Shown: positions 54,787 through 63,742 of the stretch, piece after piece
How the letters are laid out: each line of letters starts with the position of its first letter
Numbering within the stretch: position 1 is the first letter of the stretch
Origin: PZPK01 sp965230795
GTDB taxonomy: Bacteria; Pseudomonadota; Gammaproteobacteria; Pseudomonadales; Oleiphilaceae
NCBI GenBank assembly: GCA_965230795.1
Contig: OZ246020.1
Location: 1,240,001 to 1,304,000, forward strand
DNA: 64,000 nt
Reading direction: 5' to 3'
Program-made: the position numbers and the translations under genes
The notes under the pieces: generated by a model
What the model was told of the DNA's origin: nothing
The model's database searches: none
What the model saw: the letters and a program-made list of their open reading frames with translations, nothing else

Positions 54787-55410
54787 GTGCCCTTGAATAA
54801 GCAAACCCAGTCAGACTTGTCTAACATTCATGCATTTCTTGAAGGTGAAACGCCGGACCAATGGATTCAGGATGCATTGGACAATGAAACGCTGATGCTG
54901 GTTGATCACGCCCATTGCGAGAAGAAAGCCGCCATGAGCGCTCTCAATATGATGCACCGATATCCGCGAGACGTGCAGTTACTGGAGAAAATGTCTCGAC
55001 TGGCGCGGGAAGAGCTCAGGCACTTCGAGCAGGTCATCAAGATTCTGAAGTCCCGGGGACTCGAATACGGTAATTTAACCGCTTCCCGCTATGCCTCGGG
55101 TCTGCGGAAGCACGTGCGCCAGAAAGAGCCGCAACAAGTGATTGATCTGTTGATAATTGGCGCTTTCATCGAAGCGCGTTCATGCGAGCGTTTTGCAAAG
55201 CTTGCACCCTATCTGGATGATGAGCTCAAGACCTTCTATTTATCCTTGCTGAAATCAGAAGCTAGACATTACCAGGACTACCTCAAACTTGCGGCCAAGT
55301 ATGCAGGCGAATCCTTGAAGGAACGGATTGAATTCTTTCGTAAAATGGAAGGGCAGCTGATCCGTGATGTGGATAATGAATTTCGCTTCCACAGTGGGCC
55401 ATCAAAATAA
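54787..55410 (+). CDS. miaE: tRNA 2-methylthio-N6-isopentenyl-adenosine-37 hydroxylase MiaE
   Basis: 207-residue diiron protein. Metal-ligand motifs are LVDHAHCEKKAA, REELRHFEQV, IEARSCERF and EARHYQDY. It hydroxylates ms2i6A at position 37 of some tRNAs using O2. GTG 54787 or TTG 54793 could start. Present in Salmonella and many marine gammaproteobacteria, absent from E. coli. Confidence 0.93.
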   Translation: MPLNKQTQSDLSNIHAFLEGETPDQWIQDALDNETLMLVDHAHCEKKAAMSALNMMHRYPRDVQLLEKMSRLAREELRHFEQVIKILKSRGLEYGNLTASRYASGLRKHVRQKEPQQVIDLLIIGAFIEARSCERFAKLAPYLDDELKTFYLSLLKSEARHYQDYLKLAAKYAGESLKERIEFFRKMEGQLIRDVDNEFRFHSGPSK

Positions 55411-55433
55411 CGAAACCGGTCAGGCTTAGCTGT

Positions 55434-55814
55434 TCAGGATGATTCCTTAAGCCACTCTACCGCCTCACTCATATGGTGAAAAACCCGGGTGGACTCATTG
55501 GGAACATGAGTGAAGGCTTTGTAGAGTCGAGCCAGTTTGTGAGAGAGATTGGACGGAGCAATCAGGGCCAGTCGATGGGATTCACCATTCAGACATTGCG
55601 CGGTGAGTTCGCTGAGCTGCTCCAGTGCCTGGTCGCTCAGAGCATCCATATTGGCGTCACGCAAGTCGATAATTTCATCAAATCCTGGTTGCCAATGGCT
55701 GTTGTTGTAGACCCCCATATAGTGGTGGATCAAATCCGCATCTACCAATTCTCCAGACCAGGTAGTCAGCATCATGTGTTGATCTTCATAAAAACGATTT
55801 GAAAAGGGCATCAA
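55434..55814 (-). CDS. STAS/SpoIIAA-like small protein
   Basis: 126 residues. The alternation of strands and helices (MLTTWSGELVDADLIHHY, GFDEIIDLRDANMDALSD, HRLALIAPSNLSHKLARLY) resembles the STAS/SEC14-like SpoIIAA fold seen in orphan gammaproteobacterial proteins. There is no membrane segment. It is convergent with miaE. Function unknown. Confidence 0.55.
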   Translation of the reverse strand: MMPFSNRFYEDQHMMLTTWSGELVDADLIHHYMGVYNNSHWQPGFDEIIDLRDANMDALSDQALEQLSELTAQCLNGESHRLALIAPSNLSHKLARLYKAFTHVPNESTRVFHHMSEAVEWLKESS

Positions 55815-55933
55815 TTGCTCGCTGCTAAGTCGTGACTTTGAGAAGAGTATAGGACGAAGTGTCGCTGAGTTTTAGTGGTTGTTGCAAGCGGGTGTCGAGG
55901 GGAAGGAGATACTGCGGGCGGGAAAATGGAAAT

Positions 55934-55959
55934 CGCCGGAACATAGGAGTGTTCCGGCG
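55934..55959 (-). terminator. terminator of the EEP hydrolase gene
   Basis: 10-bp perfect stem CGCCGGAACA (55934-55943) and TGTTCCGGCG (55950-55959). It is followed on the minus strand by ATTTCCATTTT. Confidence 0.75.
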
Positions 55960-55973
55960 AATGGATCAGGTGT

Positions 55974-57161
55974 TTATCTGATCAGCTTGATTTTTCCGAA
56001 TACACCGGCGTGATCGGAAGGGTACAGTGAGCTGGTATCGGTCATATCTGCATTAGACTGGCCAACACGTTTGGCTTTCAGTTTTTTGACTTCGCGGCCA
56101 TTGGGAGCCAGGAAGATATGATCGATGCGTGAAGTCAGTTGCGCCTCTTCATCAGATACCAGTGCATCAAAGCAGCATGTGTAGCCATCGCGGGGCTTGC
56201 GCTTGGACAACCACAGATCAAGATATCCGGTGCCGACTGCCTGTAAATAAGGTGGTACCAGCGGTAGGCCATCCAGTCCAGGGATGCCTGAAGTGGAGAC
56301 AAAAGGCTGATCTTCCGGACTACTGTTAAAGTCCCCGAGCAGAATGGTAGGCATGTCAGAAGGTGTAGTCGCCGCGATCACTTGCATCAGCTCGTTCATC
56401 TGTACAGCCTGCAGTGATTTGAAGGGCTCGGATCCACCGACTTCCAAATGCGTGTTGACGAAACGATAGTCTGCACCGCGGACGTTGACGTCAATCATGT
56501 TGTATCCACGGGTGAATTCAAGATCAACGCCACCAACTGAGGTGATGCCGTTTACGCTGAAGTTTGCGCCGTAGGGGTTGGAATAGGAAACTCGATTGGA
56601 ATTCTTGACCAGAATAACATCGCGATCAGTCAGGCGAACGTCACCAAATATTGGTGTTTGACCATCTTCTGCAAAGCCGGCAATAAAGGGAAGTTCAAGG
56701 TCGGCATTTTCGGTACTGATTGCAACGGTGTAGTCCAGCTCACGCTCGGCCAGTTCGGCGAGCAGAATTTGCAGGTAGTCATACACGACTGTTTCTGCCT
56801 GGCTGGGGTTACCGGCCAGAAAGTCACCTGGAACCTGAGTGCGCCAGATAGACACTTCCTGCAGACCAATCACATGAGGCCGGTGACGATAGATTTCATC
56901 TGCCAGGGCTTCTGCGCGCTCGGGGAAGTTGGTGTACTGGACGGCCTGAAAAACTTCCGTCACAGCCAGTGGGACAGCGAGCGGGTTCGGGTCATTGGCA
57001 GCTTCCAATACGGGGAAGATATCAGCGCCGAGGTAGATATTGCGAGACATGACCTTGATCTTGTCGGTTTGTTCTGCACTTGCCAGAGCAGGCATCAGTG
57101 CGGTGAGCAAAAGCAGCAGGCTCAGGCCAAGCCGTGCTTTGCGCGTTGTTGAAGTTTGCAT
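55974..57161 (-). CDS. secreted endonuclease/exonuclease/phosphatase family protein
   Basis: 395 residues. A signal peptide ends in LASA. EEP-fold motifs are intact: MSRNIYLG, GLQEVSIW, VNTHLEVGG, LLGDFNSSPED, RIDHIFLAP and YPSDHAGVF. Two-metal phosphodiester hydrolase of unknown substrate, possibly extracellular DNA, RNA or phospholipid. Start at the ATG 57161. It lies alone between miaE-STAS and the sensor kinase. Confidence 0.88.
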   Translation of the reverse strand: MQTSTTRKARLGLSLLLLLTALMPALASAEQTDKIKVMSRNIYLGADIFPVLEAANDPNPLAVPLAVTEVFQAVQYTNFPERAEALADEIYRHRPHVIGLQEVSIWRTQVPGDFLAGNPSQAETVVYDYLQILLAELAERELDYTVAISTENADLELPFIAGFAEDGQTPIFGDVRLTDRDVILVKNSNRVSYSNPYGANFSVNGITSVGGVDLEFTRGYNMIDVNVRGADYRFVNTHLEVGGSEPFKSLQAVQMNELMQVIAATTPSDMPTILLGDFNSSPEDQPFVSTSGIPGLDGLPLVPPYLQAVGTGYLDLWLSKRKPRDGYTCCFDALVSDEEAQLTSRIDHIFLAPNGREVKKLKAKRVGQSNADMTDTSSLYPSDHAGVFGKIKLIR

Positions 57162-57407
57162 GGGATTGCTCCGTTTCGGTTGTTGGAATTGTTTTTCGCA
57201 GGCACGAATATCTTGGATTCAGGCTTACTGTGCATGCTGTCTCAGATAATGCCGGGTATCCGCCGTCGTGGCAGGTCAAATTCGGGTAAAAGCGTGTTCA
57301 AACAGGGCGATAGGCGGGAGCAAAACGGGGGATGTGTCACAGTTCGGTAAATGCAGAAGCGCTGGTGCCGGCGTCATCAATTACCGAATGTGCACGACGA
57401 GTGTGGA

Positions 57408-60400
57408 TCAGGCGAAGGCATTGTCCAGGGCATCAATCAACTGTTCCAGTTCATTGCGGTCCGAATCAGAGAGTTCGCAGTTATCGATCACATAGTTTGC
57501 TGTCTTGATTACGGTTCGCCAGCGCGGTTTGGCTGGCAAGGTTTTGACACTCAGGTATTTATCCAGCGTTCTGGTTTTCGCCGTGGTACCGTCGAGATAG
57601 ACGCGCCAGCACTTACTCTTTTCTGCCAGATCCGCCTTGCTTTGATGGGTGTAGCGTTCCCAGTTGAGAAGTGTTGTACGTAGTGTTTTGACAACAAGTT
57701 CTTTGGCGGGCAGATCGTGATCAGCAGATGCGCTTTCGAAGGCTTGTTCATCCCCGATAGATTGGCCAGATGGTTTACGCGTTGCCTGAAAAATGACGGC
57801 CTCGATCTTGGCGATCTGTTTACGACTTTGGGCCAGTTCATCAGTTAGTGTGGCCAGCATTGATTCCTGATTATTGTCCTGAAGGTCATCTTCCAAAAGC
57901 ATGACCAGGAAGCCCGGTGTCGACTCCTGGTAAAGTGAAATTTTGACGCTTACCTCATGCTCAATGTTTGCAAACCTCAGTGCCAGCCTGAATTGGCTTA
58001 AGTTTTGATGAAGCGCGTTAACAAGTCGCTGGTAGCTATCCGGTTCCAGTAATTGAGATAAGCTTGTCGCCCCCGATTTTCCCAGACGGGCCACGGCGGC
58101 TTGATTGGAAAAGAGCAGCGTACCTTCCAGGCTGGCCATTACCAGAGCTTCCTTGGCACAGTCCAGGGTGTTTTCCAGCTGTCGATTGGTCTCTCTGAGT
58201 AACCGGTGCAGACGCGTCTGTTCCTTGAGTGCATCTTCCAGGCGAGCGTTCTCAACAGTGCTTTGCCAGAAGCGGCGAATACTGAGCTGGCTGTGCATCC
58301 GAGCCAGTAATTCGGCTTCATGATAAGGCTTGGTCAGATAGTCATTGGCGCCTGCGGCGAGGGCGGCCAATATGTCGGCAGTCTGATGTCGGGCTGTCAG
58401 CATCATAACCGGTAGTTCGCGGCTGGTGTGCTGCTGACGTAATTCGCGACAGGTTTCGATGCCACTCAGGCCTGGCATCATCAGGTCCAGCAATACCAGA
58501 TCTGGCAAGAAATTTTCCATTTCACTGAGCAGGTCTTCGCCGTTGCCAAAGGTCCTGATTTCATAGCCGGCATTTTTAAGCAGGGTTTCAACCAATTCCC
58601 TGTTGAGCTTTTCGTCATCCGCATAAAACACGAGGGCTGACTCGTTGGCGGGAAGACTGAAATCCGGCAAGTTTTGATTCCCACGCGCCACCGTTAGATT
58701 CTGCTTTGTGGTGAGTTTCTGACGGTAGCTGTCCGGCCTTGTCTCGTTCGCGCTTCTGTTCTGAGCTTCTGCATTGGGGAGCGTGAACTCCACACAAGTT
58801 CCCATATCCGGTTTTGAGTCAATGCTCAGGCTTCCGGCATGTAGTTCCACCAGTTTTTGAGTGATGGTCAAGCCGAGGCCGCTGCCTTTCGCCTGAGTAC
58901 TTTTGGGATTTACGTAGTGCTCAAAAGGCTGGAGTAAATTTTCGAGCGCGTGGGCAGGAATGCCGGAGCCAGTATCCGTGATCTTGATGTGTACAGCATC
59001 TTCCATCCTGTGTGCATCGACACAAATTGTGCCTTTAGGTGTGTGTTTCACCGCGTTGCCCAGCAGATTGAACAGGATCTGCTCCAGGCGTTGTTCATCG
59101 GCAAATACCCATTGCGCATTGCTGTCAATGTTACATTCAAACCGCACTTTGTCGGGGTCGATCAAGGTGCTGAGTGTAGACTGAACGCTCTTGACAAGAG
59201 GGGGTAGGTGAACCGGGTGTTGATGCAGCTCCAACTTGCCATGTTTAAGACTGGAGTAGTCGAGGATATCGTTTACGAGATGGTTGAGGCGCTCTGTGGT
59301 GGCACTGATCAACTGTAGGGTGTCGTGCTGTTCCGGGTTTAAATTGCTCCCTTTTCGATCCATCGAACGGACAAGCCCCGATATGCCATGGAGCGGTGTG
59401 CGCAACTCGTGAGACGTGGTGGCAAGAAACTCATCTTTGAAGGCGTCAAGCTGTACCAGTTCCCGGTTCTGTTCGGTGAGTTTTCGGGACATGATCTCGA
59501 TGGTGCGAAAATTTTGCAGGTAGCGACGAATCAGCGCGCTGAGCTGGAACATCACAAAGGCTAGTGCACCTAAATGCATCATGTTGGGTGTGTTGATCAG
59601 GTAGTTATAGGTCAAGACATCATTGGCTACGCAAATGACAAATATCAACAGACTGAAACCGAACATGCGCGCGCCTTTTCTGCGGGCTTTGAATGCTTTT
59701 CCATAGCACCACAAAATATAGGGGATCACAGCCACGCAGAGGAGCTGAAATGGCACGTTCATTTGGGTGTAGAAATCAACCGGTGTGGCCAATGCCGTGA
59801 TCATAAAAGGTATCGAGAGTGCCCAACCGGCGCTAACCAGGTGCCTGTGAGTGTCCTGGGGAAAGCAGTGATAAAAATACCCAATGAAAAGTGGCAAGCT
59901 CAGATAGATCGTAGCATTTTCGAGAAACTGCAAACTGTGCCAGTCGCCCCAACCGGTCAGATAAAAAATGCGTTCATCAATCAGTAGTCGTCTGAAGCCA
60001 ATGACAAGACAGAACAGGGCGAAAAACAATACTTTTCTATCCTGTGGCCGGGACAGGAATAGCAATAAGGCCAGGACGCCTGTCCCCAGCAGTAGTGCAC
60101 TATAAATGCTTGCTTTTACCACTGGCAGCTCGCGGATGGCATAAAGTCCGGTGTCGTCTGTCAGTTGTGGGGCATACCAGATGCCTCCCCACTGATAGTG
60201 ATAGTTTGAGGTATGAATCAGCAGTTCAAGCCGACCTGAGTCGGGTGTAAGAGATATCGTTCGAGGGAGGTATCCGGGACGTTCGGATTCCCTGCTTTTG
60301 CCGATTTGGCCATTGCCGGTTTTAAGTTCCCCGTTGGCCCACAGTCGATAGGCGCTCGCCATGTCAGGCATCGCCAAGTGCACTTGGCGCAGGTTATCTG

Positions 60401-60737
60401 GTAACAACAGAATCAGGCGGTAGCTGGCAAAGCCTTTTGCTGCAAAGGGTACTGGGTTCGAGGTGTCATTCCAGGCTCCAGGGACCGGCATCGGACGCCA
60501 TTTTTGATATTGATCAGCAGCATCAGGTGAAACAAGCTGCTGCCAGGCAAACTGCCAGTTTCCCTGAAGCTCGTGAATCGTACCGTCACCCCAAGAGGCA
60601 TCGCGAAGGTCGAATCTGTTCGTCAGATCAGATTGATCAATAGTTCTGTGAGGCGAGGAATGGACTGCCGTTGCCAGCGCTAGAGCAAGCAGAACAAGGC
60701 AGCGTATATGTAGCGTACGGCAATCAATCCTGAACAT
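57408..60737 (-). CDS. 7TMR-DISM hybrid sensor histidine kinase / response regulator
   Basis: About 1109 residues. A signal segment is followed by a DISM ligand-binding domain (about 35-190), seven transmembrane helices (about 205-405), and HisKA with SHELRTP (His near 443). A HATPase domain (ILFNLLGNAVKHTPKG, GSGLGL) follows, then a receiver domain (LVLLDLMMPGLSG), a PAS-like segment (about 845-950) and a C-terminal domain of about 100 residues that I do not recognise. The latter contains WRVYLDGTTAKTRTLDKYL. ATG 60737 is preferred over a TTG at 60782. No target regulator is adjacent. Confidence 0.9.
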   Translation of the reverse strand: MFRIDCRTLHIRCLVLLALALATAVHSSPHRTIDQSDLTNRFDLRDASWGDGTIHELQGNWQFAWQQLVSPDAADQYQKWRPMPVPGAWNDTSNPVPFAAKGFASYRLILLLPDNLRQVHLAMPDMASAYRLWANGELKTGNGQIGKSRESERPGYLPRTISLTPDSGRLELLIHTSNYHYQWGGIWYAPQLTDDTGLYAIRELPVVKASIYSALLLGTGVLALLLFLSRPQDRKVLFFALFCLVIGFRRLLIDERIFYLTGWGDWHSLQFLENATIYLSLPLFIGYFYHCFPQDTHRHLVSAGWALSIPFMITALATPVDFYTQMNVPFQLLCVAVIPYILWCYGKAFKARRKGARMFGFSLLIFVICVANDVLTYNYLINTPNMMHLGALAFVMFQLSALIRRYLQNFRTIEIMSRKLTEQNRELVQLDAFKDEFLATTSHELRTPLHGISGLVRSMDRKGSNLNPEQHDTLQLISATTERLNHLVNDILDYSSLKHGKLELHQHPVHLPPLVKSVQSTLSTLIDPDKVRFECNIDSNAQWVFADEQRLEQILFNLLGNAVKHTPKGTICVDAHRMEDAVHIKITDTGSGIPAHALENLLQPFEHYVNPKSTQAKGSGLGLTITQKLVELHAGSLSIDSKPDMGTCVEFTLPNAEAQNRSANETRPDSYRQKLTTKQNLTVARGNQNLPDFSLPANESALVFYADDEKLNRELVETLLKNAGYEIRTFGNGEDLLSEMENFLPDLVLLDLMMPGLSGIETCRELRQQHTSRELPVMMLTARHQTADILAALAAGANDYLTKPYHEAELLARMHSQLSIRRFWQSTVENARLEDALKEQTRLHRLLRETNRQLENTLDCAKEALVMASLEGTLLFSNQAAVARLGKSGATSLSQLLEPDSYQRLVNALHQNLSQFRLALRFANIEHEVSVKISLYQESTPGFLVMLLEDDLQDNNQESMLATLTDELAQSRKQIAKIEAVIFQATRKPSGQSIGDEQAFESASADHDLPAKELVVKTLRTTLLNWERYTHQSKADLAEKSKCWRVYLDGTTAKTRTLDKYLSVKTLPAKPRWRTVIKTANYVIDNCELSDSDRNELEQLIDALDNAFA

Positions 60738-60843
60738 GTTACGGTCGTTCTTGTTATTGTCACCGCCGGATTTTACCGCCAAGAGCAGCGGATTACCGTG
60801 AACCGGTCACTAAAAGCTATTTTGCTGATGGTGGGGCGAAGCG

Positions 60844-61584
60844 TTATGTTGTTTTGCCTGGTTCAAAAGGAATTTCTTTTAGAGACAGGTATGCACTGTC
60901 TGCAACCTGAACATACCAAATGCTTTTGTCCCAGTCCCCCAGAACGACTCGTTTTGCTGTCTGTCCGTCTAGGTTCATTTCGTGTATTTGCGGGCGGTGA
61001 GTGTGGCCGTGAATCAACCAATGTACTCCGTGCTTTCGCATTACCTTCGGAACTTCCTCAGGAGTCACGTCCATGATTTCCATGCTTTTGCCTTGATTGC
61101 CTGCCTGGCTCATTGCCCGAAGTTGCTGAGCCGTGATTTTGCGATCTTCAAGTGGACGATCCAGAAAGGTTTTCAGGAAGGCTGGATTGCGTATGGTCTG
61201 TCGAAATTTCATGTAAGCGGTGTCACGGGTACACAGGCTGTCCCCGTGCATTAACAGTACTTTCAGGCCGTTCAGATTGACGACGCTGGGATCCGCTAAT
61301 AGGGTGGCGCCCGTCTCTTCGCAAAATTGGTCGCCTATCAGAAAGTCCCGATTGCCGTGCATCACAAAAAGAGACGTACCACTTTCAGATAAGGATTTAA
61401 GTCGCGCTTTGATTTGCTGCTGCAGAGGTGTGTTTTCATCGTCACCAATCCAGGATTCAAAAAAGTCGCCGAGGATATACAGAGCTGTGGCATGTGCCTG
61501 GATGCTATCAAGGAATTTCAGGAACGCCCCGGTAATGTCGGGGCGTGTCTCTTCCAGATGCAAGTCTGAAATCAGATATATCAT
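60844..61584 (-). CDS. lpxH: UDP-2,3-diacylglucosamine pyrophosphohydrolase
   Basis: 246 residues, calcineurin-like phosphoesterase. Metal motifs are SDLHLEE, ILGDFFESWIGD, MHGNRDFL, LLMHGDSLC and IHGHTHRP. It converts UDP-diacyl-GlcN to lipid X in lipid A synthesis. The ATG at 61584 lies five bases after the ppiB stop, so both are one operon. Confidence 0.95.
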   Translation of the reverse strand: MIYLISDLHLEETRPDITGAFLKFLDSIQAHATALYILGDFFESWIGDDENTPLQQQIKARLKSLSESGTSLFVMHGNRDFLIGDQFCEETGATLLADPSVVNLNGLKVLLMHGDSLCTRDTAYMKFRQTIRNPAFLKTFLDRPLEDRKITAQQLRAMSQAGNQGKSMEIMDVTPEEVPKVMRKHGVHWLIHGHTHRPQIHEMNLDGQTAKRVVLGDWDKSIWYVQVADSAYLSLKEIPFEPGKTT

Positions 61585-61588
61585 GGAA

Positions 61589-62092
61589 TCAGGCGTCTGC
61601 CTCAACGATCGTGGCAGATTCTATGACGACATCGTCCGTTGGTACGTCCTGATGTCCAGATTTCATGGTTGTTGGTGTGTTTTTTATCTTCTCCACGACA
61701 TCCATGCCATCAACTACTTTACCGAACACAGCATAGCCCCAACCTTCCATTGTTTCTGCTGTATGGTCCAGAAAGCCATTGTCCTTGACGTTGATAAAAA
61801 ACTGGGCAGAAGCCGAGTGTGGATCCATGGTGCGTGCCATGGCGATACTGCCCTTAACATTGCTCAAACCGTTTTTCGCTTCGTTTTCAATGGGTTCCCG
61901 AGTTTGGCGTTGTGTCATACCGGGTTCGAATCCGCCGCCCTGGATCATGAAATTGCTGATCACACGGTGAAATATCAGTCCGTCGTAAAACCCGTCTTTC
62001 ACGTACTGTTCGAAATTTTTTGCAGTGACGGGAGCCTTGTCGTGGTCCAGCTCGAGAGTGATATCGCCAAAGTTGGTTTTCAATAAGATCAT
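61589..62092 (-). CDS. ppiB: cytoplasmic peptidyl-prolyl cis-trans isomerase B
   Basis: 167-residue cyclophilin. GLIFHRVISNFMIQGGG, SIAMARTMDPHSASAQFFIN and GYAVFGKVVDGMDVV are the active-site elements. No signal peptide, so cytoplasmic. It is followed directly by lpxH, as in Pseudomonas. Confidence 0.96.
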   Translation of the reverse strand: MILLKTNFGDITLELDHDKAPVTAKNFEQYVKDGFYDGLIFHRVISNFMIQGGGFEPGMTQRQTREPIENEAKNGLSNVKGSIAMARTMDPHSASAQFFINVKDNGFLDHTAETMEGWGYAVFGKVVDGMDVVEKIKNTPTTMKSGHQDVPTDDVVIESATIVEADA

Positions 62093-62413
62093 AATAGTGC
62101 TCGTCGTAACGGATTAAATTGCAGGAGTGGTGACGCACCCCGTGTCTTGCAGGGCGGGCCCTGTTGCCGAGCGCGAATTGTAGCTTAAAACCCTGTGGCC
62201 TGAAACGGATTCAGGAACCAGCCGTTCTGTTTGTCTTTGTGACTATTGGTCATTTCATTTGATCCCCGTCATTGTGATTTTCCCAACTCTCGCCTATCGT
62301 AAATGAAGAAAATAAGGTCCTGTAACGTAAGTATTTAGTGGTGAGTGATGATATTAGGCCTAGGTGAACATGGTTTTTTTGGGGAGAAACCCAATTATCC
62401 GCACAGATTAAGT

Positions 62414-63655
62414 ATGAATCTGATCAAGCTTCCAACGTCCATTTCTACGGTAACAACGGTTGAGTCCTCTCAGGAGGTCGATCCCGAGTCCGTGGGAATG
62501 ACGCATGACGGAGTGGAGGCAATCTGGTCCGCGGTTGAAGATATTTACCGCACTCGGACGCATCCCGGTATTTCCCTTTGTTTTCGTCGGCAGGGCAAGG
62601 TTATCCTGCATCGCTCCATTGGCCACGCCAAAGGCAACGGTCCCCATGCGGACTCTTCGCAAAGCCTGGAGTTGATGCGGCCGGATACGCCGGTTTGTTT
62701 GTTTTCCGCGTCCAAGGCTGTTACGGCGCTGTTGATGCATTTGTTGAATCAGGACAAGTTGATCGACTTGCATGATCCCATTAGTTTTTACGCCCCTGAG
62801 TTTGGTCAACGGGGCAAAAAGAATACGACGATACATCAGGTTTTGTCTCATCGTAGCGGTGTGCCCGGTCTGCCAGTTGGGTTACCGGTCGAAACGCTTT
62901 GGGATAACGACACCATTTGGCATCTCCTCTGTGAAGCAGAGCCAGCCTCCGCGCATGGCGATAAGTTGGCCTATCACGCCCTGACTGGTGGTTACATTCT
63001 GGAACGAGTGTTAAATAAGGTGACCGGAATGACGATCCAGGAATTTCTGGACGAACGCATTCGTAAGCCGATGGGTATGAAATATTTCCGATATGGTATG
63101 ACGCCTGAGACGGCAAACCTGGCGGCGGACAATTTTGTTACCGGTATGAAGCCTTTCTTTCCTCTGTCTCACATCATCAAGCGTGCATTGGGCGGCCCCC
63201 TGGATATGGTTCAGGAGGTTTGTAACGACCCGCGCTTTAAGCAGGCGGTAATTCCTGCGGGGAATATTTATGGAACCGCAGAAGAAATGGGTCGCTTTTT
63301 CCAGATGATGCTTAATGGTGGTGCCTGGAACGGCAAGCAGATTTGCGATCCAATGACAGTCAAGCGCGCGACGCAAGAATATGCGTCGGTGCAGTTTGAT
63401 CGCACGCTGATGATCCCCATGCGCTACAGTGCAGGTTTGATGTTGGGCGGTGAGCCCGTCGGTATGTGGGGTAAACACAGTGCCGCAGCTTACGGCCACA
63501 TAGGTTTGATCAACAAACTTTGCTGGGCGGATGAGGCTCGCGATATTTCGGTTTCGCTGTTGACTACTGGTATTCCCATTGTTGCGAACAATCTGCCTGC
63601 CTTGTTCCGTTTTATGGGTAAGATTGACAGGTATTGCCCCCGCGATAAAATCTGA
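62414..63655 (+). CDS. serine hydrolase, class C beta-lactamase-like
   Basis: About 413 residues from ATG 62414, or 436 from GTG 62345; the upstream ATG part is not conserved-looking. The catalytic SxxK is in FSASKAVT. LSHRSGVPGL is the usual loop after it. The Tyr motif is in KLAYHALTGGY and the C-terminal HxG in YGHIGLIN. It lacks a clear signal peptide, so it is probably an esterase or lipase of the EstB/LACTB type and not a periplasmic beta-lactamase. Confidence 0.85.
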   Translation: MNLIKLPTSISTVTTVESSQEVDPESVGMTHDGVEAIWSAVEDIYRTRTHPGISLCFRRQGKVILHRSIGHAKGNGPHADSSQSLELMRPDTPVCLFSASKAVTALLMHLLNQDKLIDLHDPISFYAPEFGQRGKKNTTIHQVLSHRSGVPGLPVGLPVETLWDNDTIWHLLCEAEPASAHGDKLAYHALTGGYILERVLNKVTGMTIQEFLDERIRKPMGMKYFRYGMTPETANLAADNFVTGMKPFFPLSHIIKRALGGPLDMVQEVCNDPRFKQAVIPAGNIYGTAEEMGRFFQMMLNGGAWNGKQICDPMTVKRATQEYASVQFDRTLMIPMRYSAGLMLGGEPVGMWGKHSAAAYGHIGLINKLCWADEARDISVSLLTTGIPIVANNLPALFRFMGKIDRYCPRDKI

Positions 63656-63685
63656 TCCAATTCCCTGAGTTGATGGCTTTCTTAG

Positions 63686-63722
63686 AGCGCTGCGAGTTGG
63701 CTATAATGCAGCGCTTTATTTT
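63686..63722 (+). terminator. terminator of the serine hydrolase gene
   Basis: AGCGCTGC (63686-63693) and GCAGCGCT (63708-63715), 14-base loop, then TTATTTTT. The loop includes the -10 box of glnS. Confidence 0.8.
63702..63707 (+). promoter_or_regulatory. -10 box of glnS
   Basis: A perfect TATAAT with weak -35 signals about 17 bases upstream. The transcription start would be near 63714, with a leader of about 30 bases. Confidence 0.6.
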
Positions 63723-63742
63723 TGTCTGGAACTCGCTCGGGT

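Noticed and set aside
61220..62086. 288-codon frame antisense to lpxH and ppiB
   Set aside because: Both real genes show complete active-site motifs, and the frame crosses their junction.
62345..62413. Upstream start for the serine hydrolase
   Set aside because: The extra 23 residues do not look conserved or like a signal peptide. ATG 62414 is preferred, though neither has a strong ribosome site.
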